From positions 1 to 36,987 of IMG/VR virus record IMGVR_UViG_3300008261_000641: a DNA stretch of 36,987 nt; one strand, written 5' to 3'. Position numbers and translations under genes: made by a program. The notes beneath the pieces are model-generated. The model made no database searches. It saw only the letters and a list, made by a program, of their open reading frames with translations, and was not told where the DNA came from. Positions within the stretch are counted from its first letter, which is position 1; every line of letters begins with the position of its first letter. This document shows, in pieces, positions 1 to 7,333 of this stretch. The DNA is from a virus.

Positions 1-447
1 CCCCACGCCACAGCAGGAATCTGTGGACAGAACTCTAAAACCGAATAGACCGCCAGCAGCGATATATCCAGTCATTGTTCCACTTCCACTCTGCGCATTT
101 CCCTCAACGAGGTTGTACCACTCGCCGTTCCAGAGCACCTGCGGCTTGTCAAAAAACGCGCCGTCGGTGGTGAAATAAGACCAGTCAAATGTGACTGTCT
201 CACCATCGGATGAGATGGTGGTGATTTGCGTTGAGGTATTCTGCCAAGGCTGCCCTGGCAACGGCATTTCCGAGCCGTTGATTACAATGGAGCCATCGCC
301 CAGCGTGATCGTGCCATTGGCATCGATCTGCTGATCCCAAGCATCCGCATCGTTCAGCCCCTTGACTGGCGTAGCGGAGTATAGTGCCGCAATGAATGCG
401 GCGGTGAAGATAATCGTGGTTACTATAGTAACTCTGAGTCGGTTCAT
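1..447 (-). CDS. Partial secreted or membrane-anchored phage protein, C-terminus outside window
   Basis: The frame is open from an ATG at 447 to the window edge (149 codons). The start has a good Shine-Dalgarno (GAGGAGGTGCGT before ATG). The N-terminus MNRLRVTIVTTIIFTAAFI is a basic tip followed by a hydrophobic segment, as in a signal peptide or anchor. The remainder is rich in Gly, Thr, Asp and aromatics, with TVTFDWSYFTTDG and FFDKPQVLWNGEWYNL, which looks like beta-sandwich carbohydrate-binding or bacterial anchor-domain sequence. It lies just downstream of a holin-like gene, so a cell-surface or lysis-associated role is possible, but I do not recognise the family. The upstream gene ends 22 bases before this start. 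Confidence 0.65.
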   Translation of the reverse strand, partial: MNRLRVTIVTTIIFTAAFIAALYSATPVKGLNDADAWDQQIDANGTITLGDGSIVINGSEMPLPGQPWQNTSTQITTISSDGETVTFDWSYFTTDGAFFDKPQVLWNGEWYNLVEGNAQSGSGTMTGYIAAGGLFGFRVLSTDSCCGVG

Positions 448-468
448 ACGCACCTCCTCAGGGTATGT

Positions 469-654
469 TTACTTTCCTGTGTTAGACATCCACGCTAGGA
501 TACCGCCAAGTCCGCTCACGCCAAGAAGGGCAATGACGAACTTTGCAAGTCGGTACGCACCGCGTGTTTCAGCCATCTCTAATTTAATTTCGTTAAGGTC
601 GTTCTCGATGCGCTCGAGACGCTCGAGGATCTGCTTCGTATCAGATGGAGCCAT
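469..654 (-). CDS. Small coiled-coil plus transmembrane protein, holin-like (XhlA type)
   Basis: This 61-residue protein has an N-terminal charged coiled coil (residues 5-30, heptad-like QILERLERIENDLNEIKLEM) followed by one membrane segment (about residues 37-55, FVIALLGVSGLGGILAWM). That layout, amphipathic coil then a single C-terminal membrane helix, is typical of the XhlA/hemolysin-type accessory holins of phages. Its position at the downstream end of the late genes fits lysis. It overlaps the end of the upstream Cys-rich gene by 14 bases, so it is probably translationally coupled. No endolysin is visible in the window. It could instead be a small structural membrane protein. Confidence 0.55.
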   Translation of the reverse strand: MAPSDTKQILERLERIENDLNEIKLEMAETRGAYRLAKFVIALLGVSGLGGILAWMSNTGK

Positions 655-868
655 CTTTCTTGTCCTTTACCTTTCCCCACTTTCCCACAGGGCATTCCGA
701 ATGTGGGAGGGAGCCTTTAAGCCGCATGAAGCAGCCGCATTTCTTACACTGCTTCGACAGTTTGATAAAGAACTCACAGTCCTTGCAGATTGCGAGGCGT
801 TGCTCTAGCACCTCGTCAGATACTCGACCAATGTTTGGGTTGAGCAAATCCCATGGCTTAGAGGACAT
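641..868 (-). CDS. Cys-rich zinc-ribbon-like small phage protein
   Basis: This 75-residue protein contains ICKDCEFF, QCKKCGCFMRLKG and HSECPVGKW. The paired CxxC motifs plus further Cys and His form a probable zinc-binding ribbon. From memory, very similar small proteins (start MxKPWDLLNP, ending SECPVGKW) are frequent in phages of marine and freshwater bacteria, with no known function. The start is supported by a strong AAGGAGG six bases upstream of ATG. It follows the thioredoxin gene with a one-base gap, so the two are almost certainly co-transcribed and might both concern redox or metal chemistry, which is inference. Confidence 0.8.
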   Translation of the reverse strand: MSSKPWDLLNPNIGRVSDEVLEQRLAICKDCEFFIKLSKQCKKCGCFMRLKGSLPHSECPVGKWGKVKDKKDGSI

Positions 869-869
869 G

Positions 870-1532
870 TTAGTCCTCCTTGTGCTTACCGCACTTGCAC
901 TTGCTGCCAGACTCTGGCTTAGTCCCTACTGCTGCCATGATGTCGTCAGAGAGCGGAGCAAACCGCGACTCAATAGCATCTAGGCGCGCAAGGATGGAGC
1001 GCAGTTTGTTGTCGATCTTGGTCAGCGCTTCGTCCATACCAGCGGCGATCTCTGCAACTTGCTGGGTGGAGTCACCACAGCCAGAAGCCGTTTCTGCCTC
1101 TTCGTATTCCTCTACGCCAACGCTAGTGTCTGGATCAGACTTGATTGCTTCCAGTTCCTCTGGCGAGCGAGCGAGACCAGCCTCAAGACCGTACTGCTTG
1201 CTGAGACCCAGTTCCTTCTCAAGTTGCATCCGCTTCGCTGGTTCCCAGCCGACTGCGGAGCCGACTAGTTTCTTTCCAAAGACGAACTTGTATTGCGGGA
1301 AGTTCTGCACATTCGCAGCCAATGCAACATCCTGTTGAGCGTCAACGTCTACGACGATCACCTCTACGCCGAGGTTGCGATACTTATCCTGCAGTACTTC
1401 TAGGTACGGCTTTGCCCTTACGCAGAAGGGGCAGGATTCGGAACTAAAGAAATATACTACAGGCTTATCGGAATTCTGATCGATAAGTTCTTGCCATGCG
1501 TCATTCGGCTGGCTATTTTTTACCTTTGGCAT
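870..1532 (-). CDS. Thioredoxin-like protein with C-terminal coiled-coil extension
   Basis: The first ~110 residues are a thioredoxin fold: VVYFFSSESCPFC with the redox motif C34-P-F-C37, the strand VIVVDVDAQQD, and a cis-Pro loop NFPQYKFVFG. CPFC rather than CGPC is closer to glutaredoxin- or DsbA-like active sites. Residues ~110-220 are an acidic linker with a Cys pair, a helical segment (MDEALTKIDNKLRSILARL) and a Cys-containing tail (SKCKCGKHKED). I chose ATG at 1532 because AAAGG lies six bases upstream. A TTG at 1553 would overlap the previous gene and has no ribosome site. The role could be disulfide handling for Cys-rich virion proteins, such as the neighbouring 24-Cys fibre, or host redox modulation; neither is shown. 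The product is 220 residues. Confidence 0.85.
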   Translation of the reverse strand: MPKVKNSQPNDAWQELIDQNSDKPVVYFFSSESCPFCVRAKPYLEVLQDKYRNLGVEVIVVDVDAQQDVALAANVQNFPQYKFVFGKKLVGSAVGWEPAKRMQLEKELGLSKQYGLEAGLARSPEELEAIKSDPDTSVGVEEYEEAETASGCGDSTQQVAEIAAGMDEALTKIDNKLRSILARLDAIESRFAPLSDDIMAAVGTKPESGSKCKCGKHKED

Positions 1533-1545
1533 ATTATACCTTTCA

Positions 1546-1785
1546 TTATCCAATCATGATGCCAACGCTGTCCCCAGCAGAAGGCTCGTAGGTTACGCTG
1601 AAGTTATCAAAAGATGTTCCAGATCCAGGGCTGGCAGAGCCGAGACCCCCAAGGACAATCCCATGACCAACAGTAGTTAGATGATCTGTAAACGCTGAAG
1701 TGAGCACGCCAGTATCCGATACCGCCGTGGTCATTGCCGTGCTGGTATACCCAAGAACGCGATACGTGTTCCCAGAAGTGATCAC
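1546..1785 (-). CDS. C-terminal half of a lectin-like fibre domain, -1 frame relative to upstream gene
   Basis: This 79-residue frame starts with GTG inside the stop of the upstream gene (GTGA overlap). Its content, SGNTYRVLGYTSTAM...GIVLGG...SFDNFSVTYEPS, reads as the second half of a concanavalin/LamG-like beta sandwich. The ending FDNFSV is the usual last strand of such domains in phage fibres. The first half (DTFTRANTSTGTLG...GIAFWVENDTNFWMAW) is in the gene at 1782-2660. There is no Shine-Dalgarno of its own beyond coupling at the overlap. It is probably made by termination-reinitiation or by a frameshift as one polypeptide with its neighbour, or it is separated by an indel. Confidence 0.5.
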   Translation of the reverse strand: MITSGNTYRVLGYTSTAMTTAVSDTGVLTSAFTDHLTTVGHGIVLGGLGSASPGSGTSFDNFSVTYEPSAGDSVGIMIG

Positions 1786-2660
1786 CGGTCAACCCTTAGG
1801 TAGTACTCGTAGTCGTAGTTATTGTTCGTTGTGTAACCGCAGTTAATGCAGGCTGCGCTGTTGATCGTTGAGCCACCACCGCCAGAGCAGGTTGCTGCTG
1901 CGTTTTTATCCTCAGTCCATCCGCTGCATGTTACTGCGCAGTTTCGGTTTGTTCGGCTATTGTATCCACATGTGCTTGTACCGCACACTGGGCTGGTGTA
2001 GGTGCAAAGCGCAACGCCACAGGTTCGCTCTAGCGAAGATCCGCTGCATGAACTGACGCAGGAGGTCGACACGTTTGTGATCGTTCCGCATGTATTTGCC
2101 GTCGCGCAGTTTCTTGTTCGGTTTGTTCGGTTAACACAAGATCCACCACATGCAGAAACATAGGTAGTTGTCGTTGTTCCATTGCCGACATCGTTGCAGT
2201 TCCTGTTCCCTGTTGAGCAAGAGCCAGTTGTGCATGATGCGCAAGAAAGAGAAACGTTATTTCCAGTTCCAGTTGATGAGTTCTTTACCCCTCCGCTGTA
2301 TGTTCCGTTTCCAGTGCATCCTCCGCATGAGCATGATGTGCAACTATTGCAGGTGACCGTAGAACTGGCAAGGTACCTGTTAGATCGTAGCCATGCCATC
2401 CAGAAGTTTGTATCGTTCTCTACCCAGAAAGCAATCCCAGGTCCATTACCATTCAGAGTGTGCATCGAAATCTCAGCGTCCGCGACGTTCGTCATGACGT
2501 ATGCTGGAGAGTTCGTTGTTCCGTTGACCTCTGCAGTGTTGCTAATAACTGCCCAACTGCTTGGGTTCTGCCAAGCCAAAACCAATCCAGTTTCGGTAGA
2601 CCCAAGGGTCCCAGTCGAGGTATTAGCCCGCGTAAACGTATCCGAAACTGTAATTGGCAT
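1782..2660 (-). CDS. Fibre protein: split lectin-like domain with a 24-Cys repeat insertion
   Basis: This is a 292-residue protein. Residues ~5-92 are the first half of a concanavalin-like sandwich (SDTFTRANTSTGTLG, then GIAFWVENDTNFWMAWL). Residues ~93-270 are a low-complexity insertion rich in Cys (about 24), Asn, Ser and Thr. Its repeated blocks such as CGGSCVNRTNRTRNC and YNSRTNRNC resemble the CxxC-G...RxRxC pattern of thrombospondin type-1 repeats. The end (YEYYLRVDR) returns to the sandwich sequence, which continues in the -1 frame in the next gene. The start ATG overlaps the stop of the upstream fibre (TAATG). It probably sits at the distal tail and binds surface glycans; the Cys block may be disulfide- or metal-stabilised. 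Confidence 0.7.
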   Translation of the reverse strand: MPITVSDTFTRANTSTGTLGSTETGLVLAWQNPSSWAVISNTAEVNGTTNSPAYVMTNVADAEISMHTLNGNGPGIAFWVENDTNFWMAWLRSNRYLASSTVTCNSCTSCSCGGCTGNGTYSGGVKNSSTGTGNNVSLSCASCTTGSCSTGNRNCNDVGNGTTTTTYVSACGGSCVNRTNRTRNCATANTCGTITNVSTSCVSSCSGSSLERTCGVALCTYTSPVCGTSTCGYNSRTNRNCAVTCSGWTEDKNAAATCSGGGGSTINSAACINCGYTTNNNYDYEYYLRVDR

Positions 2661-4042
2661 TAGTAGGTAGCCTCCACTGTAACAGAGAGATCAGCGCCAG
2701 ATGTTCCAGCACTGACAATTTCAACTTGCAGGATGTCGCCAACGGCAAGCGAGGTCACCGTTGACAGTGCAGTAGTAACGACCGAGTTTCCGACGGTTCC
2801 GCTTGTGTTTCCGTTTGTTGAACCGTTCTTAACGAGTCGATATGTCACGCCAGACCCACCACCAGCGTACGCACGAGCATTTACAAGGGTGCAGGCAATT
2901 GGCGAGATAAACCTAGGCTGCTTGACTCCAGCGGTAAGTGTTCCAGCAATGTGGAACGAGATAGGCATTTCTAGAGCGTCGATCTTAGCCTTGTCTGCTG
3001 CGCTCATAGAGCCAGCGGCTGACGTAGTTGCAGCAGAGATAGTCAAAACGTTGGCTGTCAGATCTAGCGGTGCGCTAGCGGTAATTGAACTAGACCCAGT
3101 AAACTGTGTATAGGTCACATTATCTGTGCCGATCTTGATAGCGCCCACTGGGTTTGTTGACGTTCCAGCGGCTGTCATAACAAAGCCGTCGTTGGCATTT
3201 GCCGTACCATTGAGCACAAACACGGAGTCTCCAGCGTTCAACTCACCAGCAGGACTGTTGTTTGCGTCGTCCGTTCGTGTCAAACCCCACGGCGTGCTGC
3301 CATCTCCAACGGTTGTAACTTTGTAGATACCGTTATGGATCTGGTTTGTCTGGTCCTTGACCAGAATTCGGTCATTCAGCGCTGCTGAATATCCGTCGAT
3401 GCTAATTGCGCCGTTAGAAGACGCTGTAAGTATCGCGCCAATTCCCAGACCGCCACTTGCGTCTGAGGTTCCATTCGTATAGGTAGCAGATAGATTCCCA
3501 GTTGTCGCAGCCTTGACAGCCTCGTGCGCATGAATTCCAGCAGAAATGTCATCGGCATACTGCTTGGTGACAGCATGCATGGCTGAGGTAGGGTTAGCGC
3601 CGAGAGTGATTTGATTGATAGCCGTATCGCCGCTCGAGTTGCGGAGCACAATCGTGCTCGCGGTTGCCGATGCTGTTGCCGTCGTCTGGTTGTTGAGAAC
3701 GGTTAGTGTGTTGCTGTTTCCGTCGATGGTTTTATTGGTAAGCGTCTGAGTCTCAGAGAGACCAGCCACGGTTGTTACGCCGTGGGTAGACGTATCCCCT
3801 TCATGGGTTGTGAGAGCGCCAGCGGCGGTAGCCTCAGCAGCAGACTGGGCGTTGTTTGCCTTTGTCGTGACCTCACTAGGAGTATCAAAAGTATATGGCA
3901 ATGCTGACCAAGTGCTCGAGCCGTTCCCGATCTTAATTTTGAGGTTGGTCTGATCTAGCCCGATCTCGCCGTCGGCAAGGATTGGGTTAACGGACGACCA
4001 GTTAGTCGCCGTATCTCGTCGCAACTTGATAATGTTTGCCAT
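2660..4042 (-). CDS. Tail fibre with Mtd-like N-terminal domain
   Basis: This 460-residue protein opens with IIKLRRDTATNW...ILADGEIGLDQTNLKIKIGNGSSTW, the characteristic phage fibre N-terminal module found in major tropism determinants and many fibres. It then has Ala/Thr/Ser/Gly-rich repetitive shaft sequence including TQTLTNKTIDGNSN, a recurring fibre repeat also present in two neighbouring fibre genes. The C-terminal ~100 residues (ISFHIAGTLTAGVKQPRF...ILQVEIVSAGTSGADLSVTVEATY) form a compact beta-rich head that is the likely receptor-binding or trimerisation domain. AAGGAG lies 11 bases before ATG. It belongs to the fibre cluster at 1.5-13.5 kb. Confidence 0.85.
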   Translation of the reverse strand: MANIIKLRRDTATNWSSVNPILADGEIGLDQTNLKIKIGNGSSTWSALPYTFDTPSEVTTKANNAQSAAEATAAGALTTHEGDTSTHGVTTVAGLSETQTLTNKTIDGNSNTLTVLNNQTTATASATASTIVLRNSSGDTAINQITLGANPTSAMHAVTKQYADDISAGIHAHEAVKAATTGNLSATYTNGTSDASGGLGIGAILTASSNGAISIDGYSAALNDRILVKDQTNQIHNGIYKVTTVGDGSTPWGLTRTDDANNSPAGELNAGDSVFVLNGTANANDGFVMTAAGTSTNPVGAIKIGTDNVTYTQFTGSSSITASAPLDLTANVLTISAATTSAAGSMSAADKAKIDALEMPISFHIAGTLTAGVKQPRFISPIACTLVNARAYAGGGSGVTYRLVKNGSTNGNTSGTVGNSVVTTALSTVTSLAVGDILQVEIVSAGTSGADLSVTVEATY

Positions 4043-4044
4043 AG

Positions 4045-4770
4045 TTATTTGAACTCCTTACGAGACCAGAAGAGTGTTTTGTAGGCGTTAAAGATCTTCG
4101 TGCTTAGTTTGTTAAAGACCTTATTGCCTTTCTCAATTTCCTCATTCCCGCCAATGCTCATCTCCCACGCATCTCGCTTAAATGGGATTACTTGCACCAT
4201 TGGCGTTCCTGCTGGGATCAACCCCGTAAAGTTGGGGTCTTCTAGGACAAACGGGAAATTAACCTCGTTTGTATACGTATCTGTATCTACAACTCCAGGC
4301 ATGCAGGTAAAGATGCCATTAGGGTTGTGCATCGGAGAGATGATAAGAACTGAATATCCATTTGGCGTTTCAATCATCCATGGATTCATCAGTTTTGGAA
4401 CGGTTTTATCTTTCTTGACCATCGGGTGGTGGACCGCCTGCCCGTTGTCATGACCGCTAACCTTAAAACTATTATGACGACCAACAAACTCCTGCTCGCC
4501 AGAATCTTCATTCATGCGAACCCAGATGTCTGCTGGAGTTACAAGGATATATCCAGCGGTAATTGCATCAAGTACTGGCACGCAACGCTTAATGGTTGCG
4601 TTAGGCTCCCCATGATGGGTGACAGCCTTTTCGTAGCCAGCATCTTTGCCCCTGCCATAGCCTCCATAGGCTTCCATTTTTACGTACCACTCAGGAAGGT
4701 TCTTATCGGATGGGCGCGGGTAAAACTCCTCATCCACCTCATACCTGGTCGTAAATTTAATGTTCTTCAT
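4045..4770 (-). CDS. Conserved phage protein of unknown function inside fibre cluster
   Basis: This 241-residue soluble protein is not fibre-like. It has motifs such as RPSDKNLPEWYVKM, TIKRCVPVLDAITAGYILVTPADIWV, NPWMIETPNGYSVLIISPMH, GVVDTDTYTNEVNFPFV and GTPMVQVIPFKRDAWEM. From memory these match a widespread uncharacterised family in tailed phages of aquatic bacteria (I believe DUF6065-type), often located among tail genes. The composition suggests a beta-rich, possibly cupin-like enzyme or a small-molecule binding fold, but no catalytic residues can be named with confidence. It starts with ATG after GGAG and its start overlaps the stop of the upstream fibre (TAATG), so it is translated with the fibres. 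Confidence 0.75.
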   Translation of the reverse strand: MKNIKFTTRYEVDEEFYPRPSDKNLPEWYVKMEAYGGYGRGKDAGYEKAVTHHGEPNATIKRCVPVLDAITAGYILVTPADIWVRMNEDSGEQEFVGRHNSFKVSGHDNGQAVHHPMVKKDKTVPKLMNPWMIETPNGYSVLIISPMHNPNGIFTCMPGVVDTDTYTNEVNFPFVLEDPNFTGLIPAGTPMVQVIPFKRDAWEMSIGGNEEIEKGNKVFNKLSTKIFNAYKTLFWSRKEFK

Positions 4771-6026
4771 TATGCTCCGCCTCCGTCTAGCGTAATATCG
4801 CCTAAAGTTGTCCAGGAAACGTTGGTTCCATCCGTCTTAAGGAATTCACCATTGTTGCCCGTCTGAACTGGGAGAAGGTTATTGATTGCCGATGACGCAG
4901 ATGTAGCGCCAGTTCCTCCGTGCTCGATTGCGATCGTAGATGCTTGCCATGTGCCAGTCGCCAGCGTTCCAACTGTCGTTAGAGACGATGACGTGACACC
5001 AGTGCCAAGCGCACTAGACGAAAGGACATCCGTTCCATTGATCTTGTAGGTAGATCCAGTAGGGATGTTCAGTGCTGAACTAGTTACGGCAAGCGCTTCA
5101 GCAGCGTTTACTGAGCCATTCGGCGCTACTTCGATCACGGCTTTTACGCCATGATTTGCATCGGTAAAGTTCTGATTGGCGTAGAAAACTAGCCTTCCAT
5201 CAGATGCTGAACTGAAACCAGTTTCTCCGTAGCCTCGTACCGTAAACTCGCCGAGGTTATCGCCGCTCTGAACCGCCGTCGGAGATGCGGCAGAACCGCG
5301 TGTCTTTCGGTTAGTATACGACGAGTGGACTCCGTTTCCATGCGTGTCGATTAGAATTCTTGTATTGAATCCATCCTCATTGACCGCATGCAGAACAGTG
5401 CCAAGAGCGCCGCTGGCGCTGATCGGAGTGCTGACGTTATTGTCAATGATAATCGAGCCGCCAACTTTTGGATCAGTAAGCGTCTTGTTTGTGACAGTCT
5501 GCGTGCCAGTCAGAGTAACCACCTGATCGTCGGCGACCCAGAGGCTGCCGTTCCACTTCAGGTATGTGCCAGAGGCGGCACCGTTGACCTGCACATCGTG
5601 CAACTCTTCAAGTTCGAAGCCGTTCTTGATCAGTACGAATACTTGACCAGCGCCAACAGATCCACCCTTGACGACGAAACCTACGGTCACGTTGTGCGTC
5701 GGAGCATATGGCTTTGTGGCTGTATACCCGCCAGCAGTTGTGCCAGATAGATATAGGTAGTCTCCGTCGGCGTAGGCTTGAGTATTGACGTTATTCAGAA
5801 TCCCGAACGTCGTCACATACCCGTCTGCGTTATTATTGATGTCGTTCTCAACCCAGCCAATTGTCTCGGCTGAGGTTCCGTCACCAGTAGCGATTGCTTT
5901 GGCAATCGTCGGCTTTTCCCCGTTTACCCCATTGAGATAAACGATTGACCCTTTGCCCGAACAGACTCGGCAATACCAGTCCCGCCACCTCCGCCCCCAC
6001 CGCCAGTGGCGGCGAGGTCGGTCCAT
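4770..6026 (-). CDS. Tail fibre, main C-terminal part (frame entered by -1 shift near 5948)
   Basis: From about 5947 downward this frame encodes SIVYLNGVNGEKPTIAKAIATG...NNADGYVTTFGILNNV...YLYLSGTTAGGYTATKPYAPTHNVTVGFVVKGG, a well-known fibre module. It continues with TQTVTNKTLTDPKVGG shaft repeats and a C-terminal region ending in SSAINNLLPVQTGNNGEFLKTDGTNVSWTTLG. The first 26 codons of the open frame (WRWGRRWRDWYCR type) are an out-of-frame translation of the Gly-rich linker of the gene at 5924-6148, so translation should not start here. It should enter from the upstream frame at the AAAGGGT heptamer (5948-5954), giving a protein of about 459 residues spanning 4770-6148. It is an adhesion fibre. 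Confidence 0.8.
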   Translation of the reverse strand: MDRPRRHWRWGRRWRDWYCRVCSGKGSIVYLNGVNGEKPTIAKAIATGDGTSAETIGWVENDINNNADGYVTTFGILNNVNTQAYADGDYLYLSGTTAGGYTATKPYAPTHNVTVGFVVKGGSVGAGQVFVLIKNGFELEELHDVQVNGAASGTYLKWNGSLWVADDQVVTLTGTQTVTNKTLTDPKVGGSIIIDNNVSTPISASGALGTVLHAVNEDGFNTRILIDTHGNGVHSSYTNRKTRGSAASPTAVQSGDNLGEFTVRGYGETGFSSASDGRLVFYANQNFTDANHGVKAVIEVAPNGSVNAAEALAVTSSALNIPTGSTYKINGTDVLSSSALGTGVTSSSLTTVGTLATGTWQASTIAIEHGGTGATSASSAINNLLPVQTGNNGEFLKTDGTNVSWTTLGDITLDGGGA

Positions 6027-6148
6027 GTTCCACCGATATACCCGTAAAGGATATTTGAGGTCGTATTGTAGTAAACGTCCCCGTTCTGCGCAGACCCTGG
6101 GGTCGACGAGTACTTAGGGACGTTTAGTGATGCTGTAAACTTGGGCAT
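5924..6148 (-). CDS. Tail fibre N-terminal module, zero frame of a frameshifted gene
   Basis: This 74-residue frame has an excellent start (AAAGGAGG, five-base spacer, ATG). It carries a fibre-type module VPKYSSTPGSAQNGDVYYNTTSNILYGYIGGTWTDL, followed by an eight-Gly linker and TGIAESVRAKG. The last seven residues before TAA (QSFISMG) do not fit the family, whereas the -1 frame continues with the expected SIVYLNGVNG sequence. The short form (74 residues) and the shifted form (about 459 residues) would share their N-terminus. Either this is programmed -1 frameshifting or a one-base error exists in the A3G3 run. Confidence 0.75.
   Translation of the reverse strand: MPKFTASLNVPKYSSTPGSAQNGDVYYNTTSNILYGYIGGTWTDLAATGGGGGGGGTGIAESVRAKGQSFISMG
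5948..5954 (-). other. Candidate -1 frameshift heptamer A AAG GGT in fibre gene
   Basis: In the zero frame of the 74-residue fibre ORF the codons GCA AAG GGT contain the canonical X XXY YYZ pattern (A AAG GGT). Re-pairing to AAA GGG leads directly into the long fibre frame without a stop. A perfect 7-bp stem with a four-base loop (CGATTGC / GCAATCG) lies at 5891-5908, about 39 bases downstream, which is further than usual for a stimulator. The zero-frame TAA lies about 18 bases after the heptamer. Confidence 0.5.
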
Positions 6149-6166
6149 CTTAACCTCCTTTGGTTA

Positions 6167-7324
6167 TCAGCCGATTACTACAACGCGGTAGTCGCCAGCG
6201 ACACTGCACATTACAGTGATCGCGCTGGTCGTAGTGGTCACGACATCTGCGATGACCATTGCATCGGACGAATCGTAGACGTTAACGATAACGTCCTTCG
6301 TGCCGAGCGAGTGAGTAATAGTCTTGTTCTCGCCAGCCGTCCACGTTGCAGTAGTGGCGTAGCGGGTCATGAATCCGAGGTTGGTCTTGGCACCAGCAGC
6401 GTTGCTTGCGCCCGTACCACCGTCCGCGACGGCAATGTCCGTGCCATTCCACACGCCCGTGGTGATCGTCCCAACGGAGGTGAGGCTCGAAGCGGTTACG
6501 CCGCTGCCGAGGGTGCTTGCGCTAAGGACGCTAGTCCCAGCAATCTCGTAAACCTTGCCAGTGGCAAGATCAAGATTCTCGGATGAGGTCCATGCGTCGG
6601 TTGCGTCGACCCAGTTGATGGTCTTGTCAGTCGTACCCTTAAGCGTGATACCACCGCCATCAGCGCCAGCATCCGTTGGGGTGCCAGTAGCGCCGAGTTC
6701 GAGGTTCTTGTCGTCAACCGTTACGGTCGTCGAGTTTACCGTCGTGGTGGTTCCGTTGACCGTGAGGTCACCAGAAAGCGTCAGGCTCGTACCAGTTGCT
6801 GCGCCGATGTTCGGCGTAACAAGGGTAGGAGTATTTGCGAATACCAGTGCGCCAGTACCAGTCTCATCAGAAATGACACCAGCAAGTTCGGCGGAAGTCG
6901 TTGCGGCAAAGTCGCTCAGTTTGTTGGCAGTGCTTGCCTTACCAGCGGCAAGGTCGTAAGCAGCCTTAACAGCGGTCGGCGTAGCAGCAAGTACGCTGCT
7001 CGTCGTGCTGGTCGAGTCGCTAAGTTGCACAGCACCCTTAACGCTCGTCGTGGCATCAGCAATGCTGATTGTCGGCGTGTTGCCACCAGTCGAAGCAATT
7101 GGGGCAGTAGCGCCAACGCTAGTAACAGTTCCAGTTGCGGTTGAAAGGGCAACCCATGCGCTGCCGTTGTAATACTTCAGGTAGTCTACCGTCGTATCGT
7201 AAACGATCTGACCTTCGACTGGTGCGCCGATCGCATTGATCTGGGTGGTCGTAAGGTTCTGAACTCGAGCGTTCTGAAGTTCGTTCTGGCTTAGGTTGAT
7301 ATTAGCGAGAAATCGCGTAGCCAT
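6167..7324 (-). CDS. Tail fibre protein
   Basis: This 385-residue protein has an N-terminal module ATRFLANINLSQNELQNARVQNL...APVEGQIVYDTTVDYLKYYNGSAWVAL, found at the start of many phage fibres. It continues with a long Ala/Thr/Gly/Ser shaft including LTPNIGAATGTSLTLSGDLTVNG-type repeats and DKNLELGATGTPTDAGADGGGITLKG. The C-terminal ~75 residues (ENKTITHSLGTKDVIVNVYDSSDAMVIADVV...GDYRVVVIG) form a small beta domain that also occurs in related form in the collagen-like neighbour (NIAHNLGSYPSVTVIDSAG). AAGGAG lies five bases before ATG. It probably contributes to host recognition. No catalytic residues are visible. Confidence 0.85.
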   Translation of the reverse strand: MATRFLANINLSQNELQNARVQNLTTTQINAIGAPVEGQIVYDTTVDYLKYYNGSAWVALSTATGTVTSVGATAPIASTGGNTPTISIADATTSVKGAVQLSDSTSTTSSVLAATPTAVKAAYDLAAGKASTANKLSDFAATTSAELAGVISDETGTGALVFANTPTLVTPNIGAATGTSLTLSGDLTVNGTTTTVNSTTVTVDDKNLELGATGTPTDAGADGGGITLKGTTDKTINWVDATDAWTSSENLDLATGKVYEIAGTSVLSASTLGSGVTASSLTSVGTITTGVWNGTDIAVADGGTGASNAAGAKTNLGFMTRYATTATWTAGENKTITHSLGTKDVIVNVYDSSDAMVIADVVTTTTSAITVMCSVAGDYRVVVIG

Positions 7325-7333
7325 GTCTTCTCC

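Noticed and set aside
1782-1790. Programmed -1 frameshift at the lectin-fibre junction
   Set aside because: The -1 frame has a TGA just upstream and the only possible slip codons (GAC CGG TGA) do not form an X XXY YYZ heptamer. Coupled reinitiation or an indel fits better.
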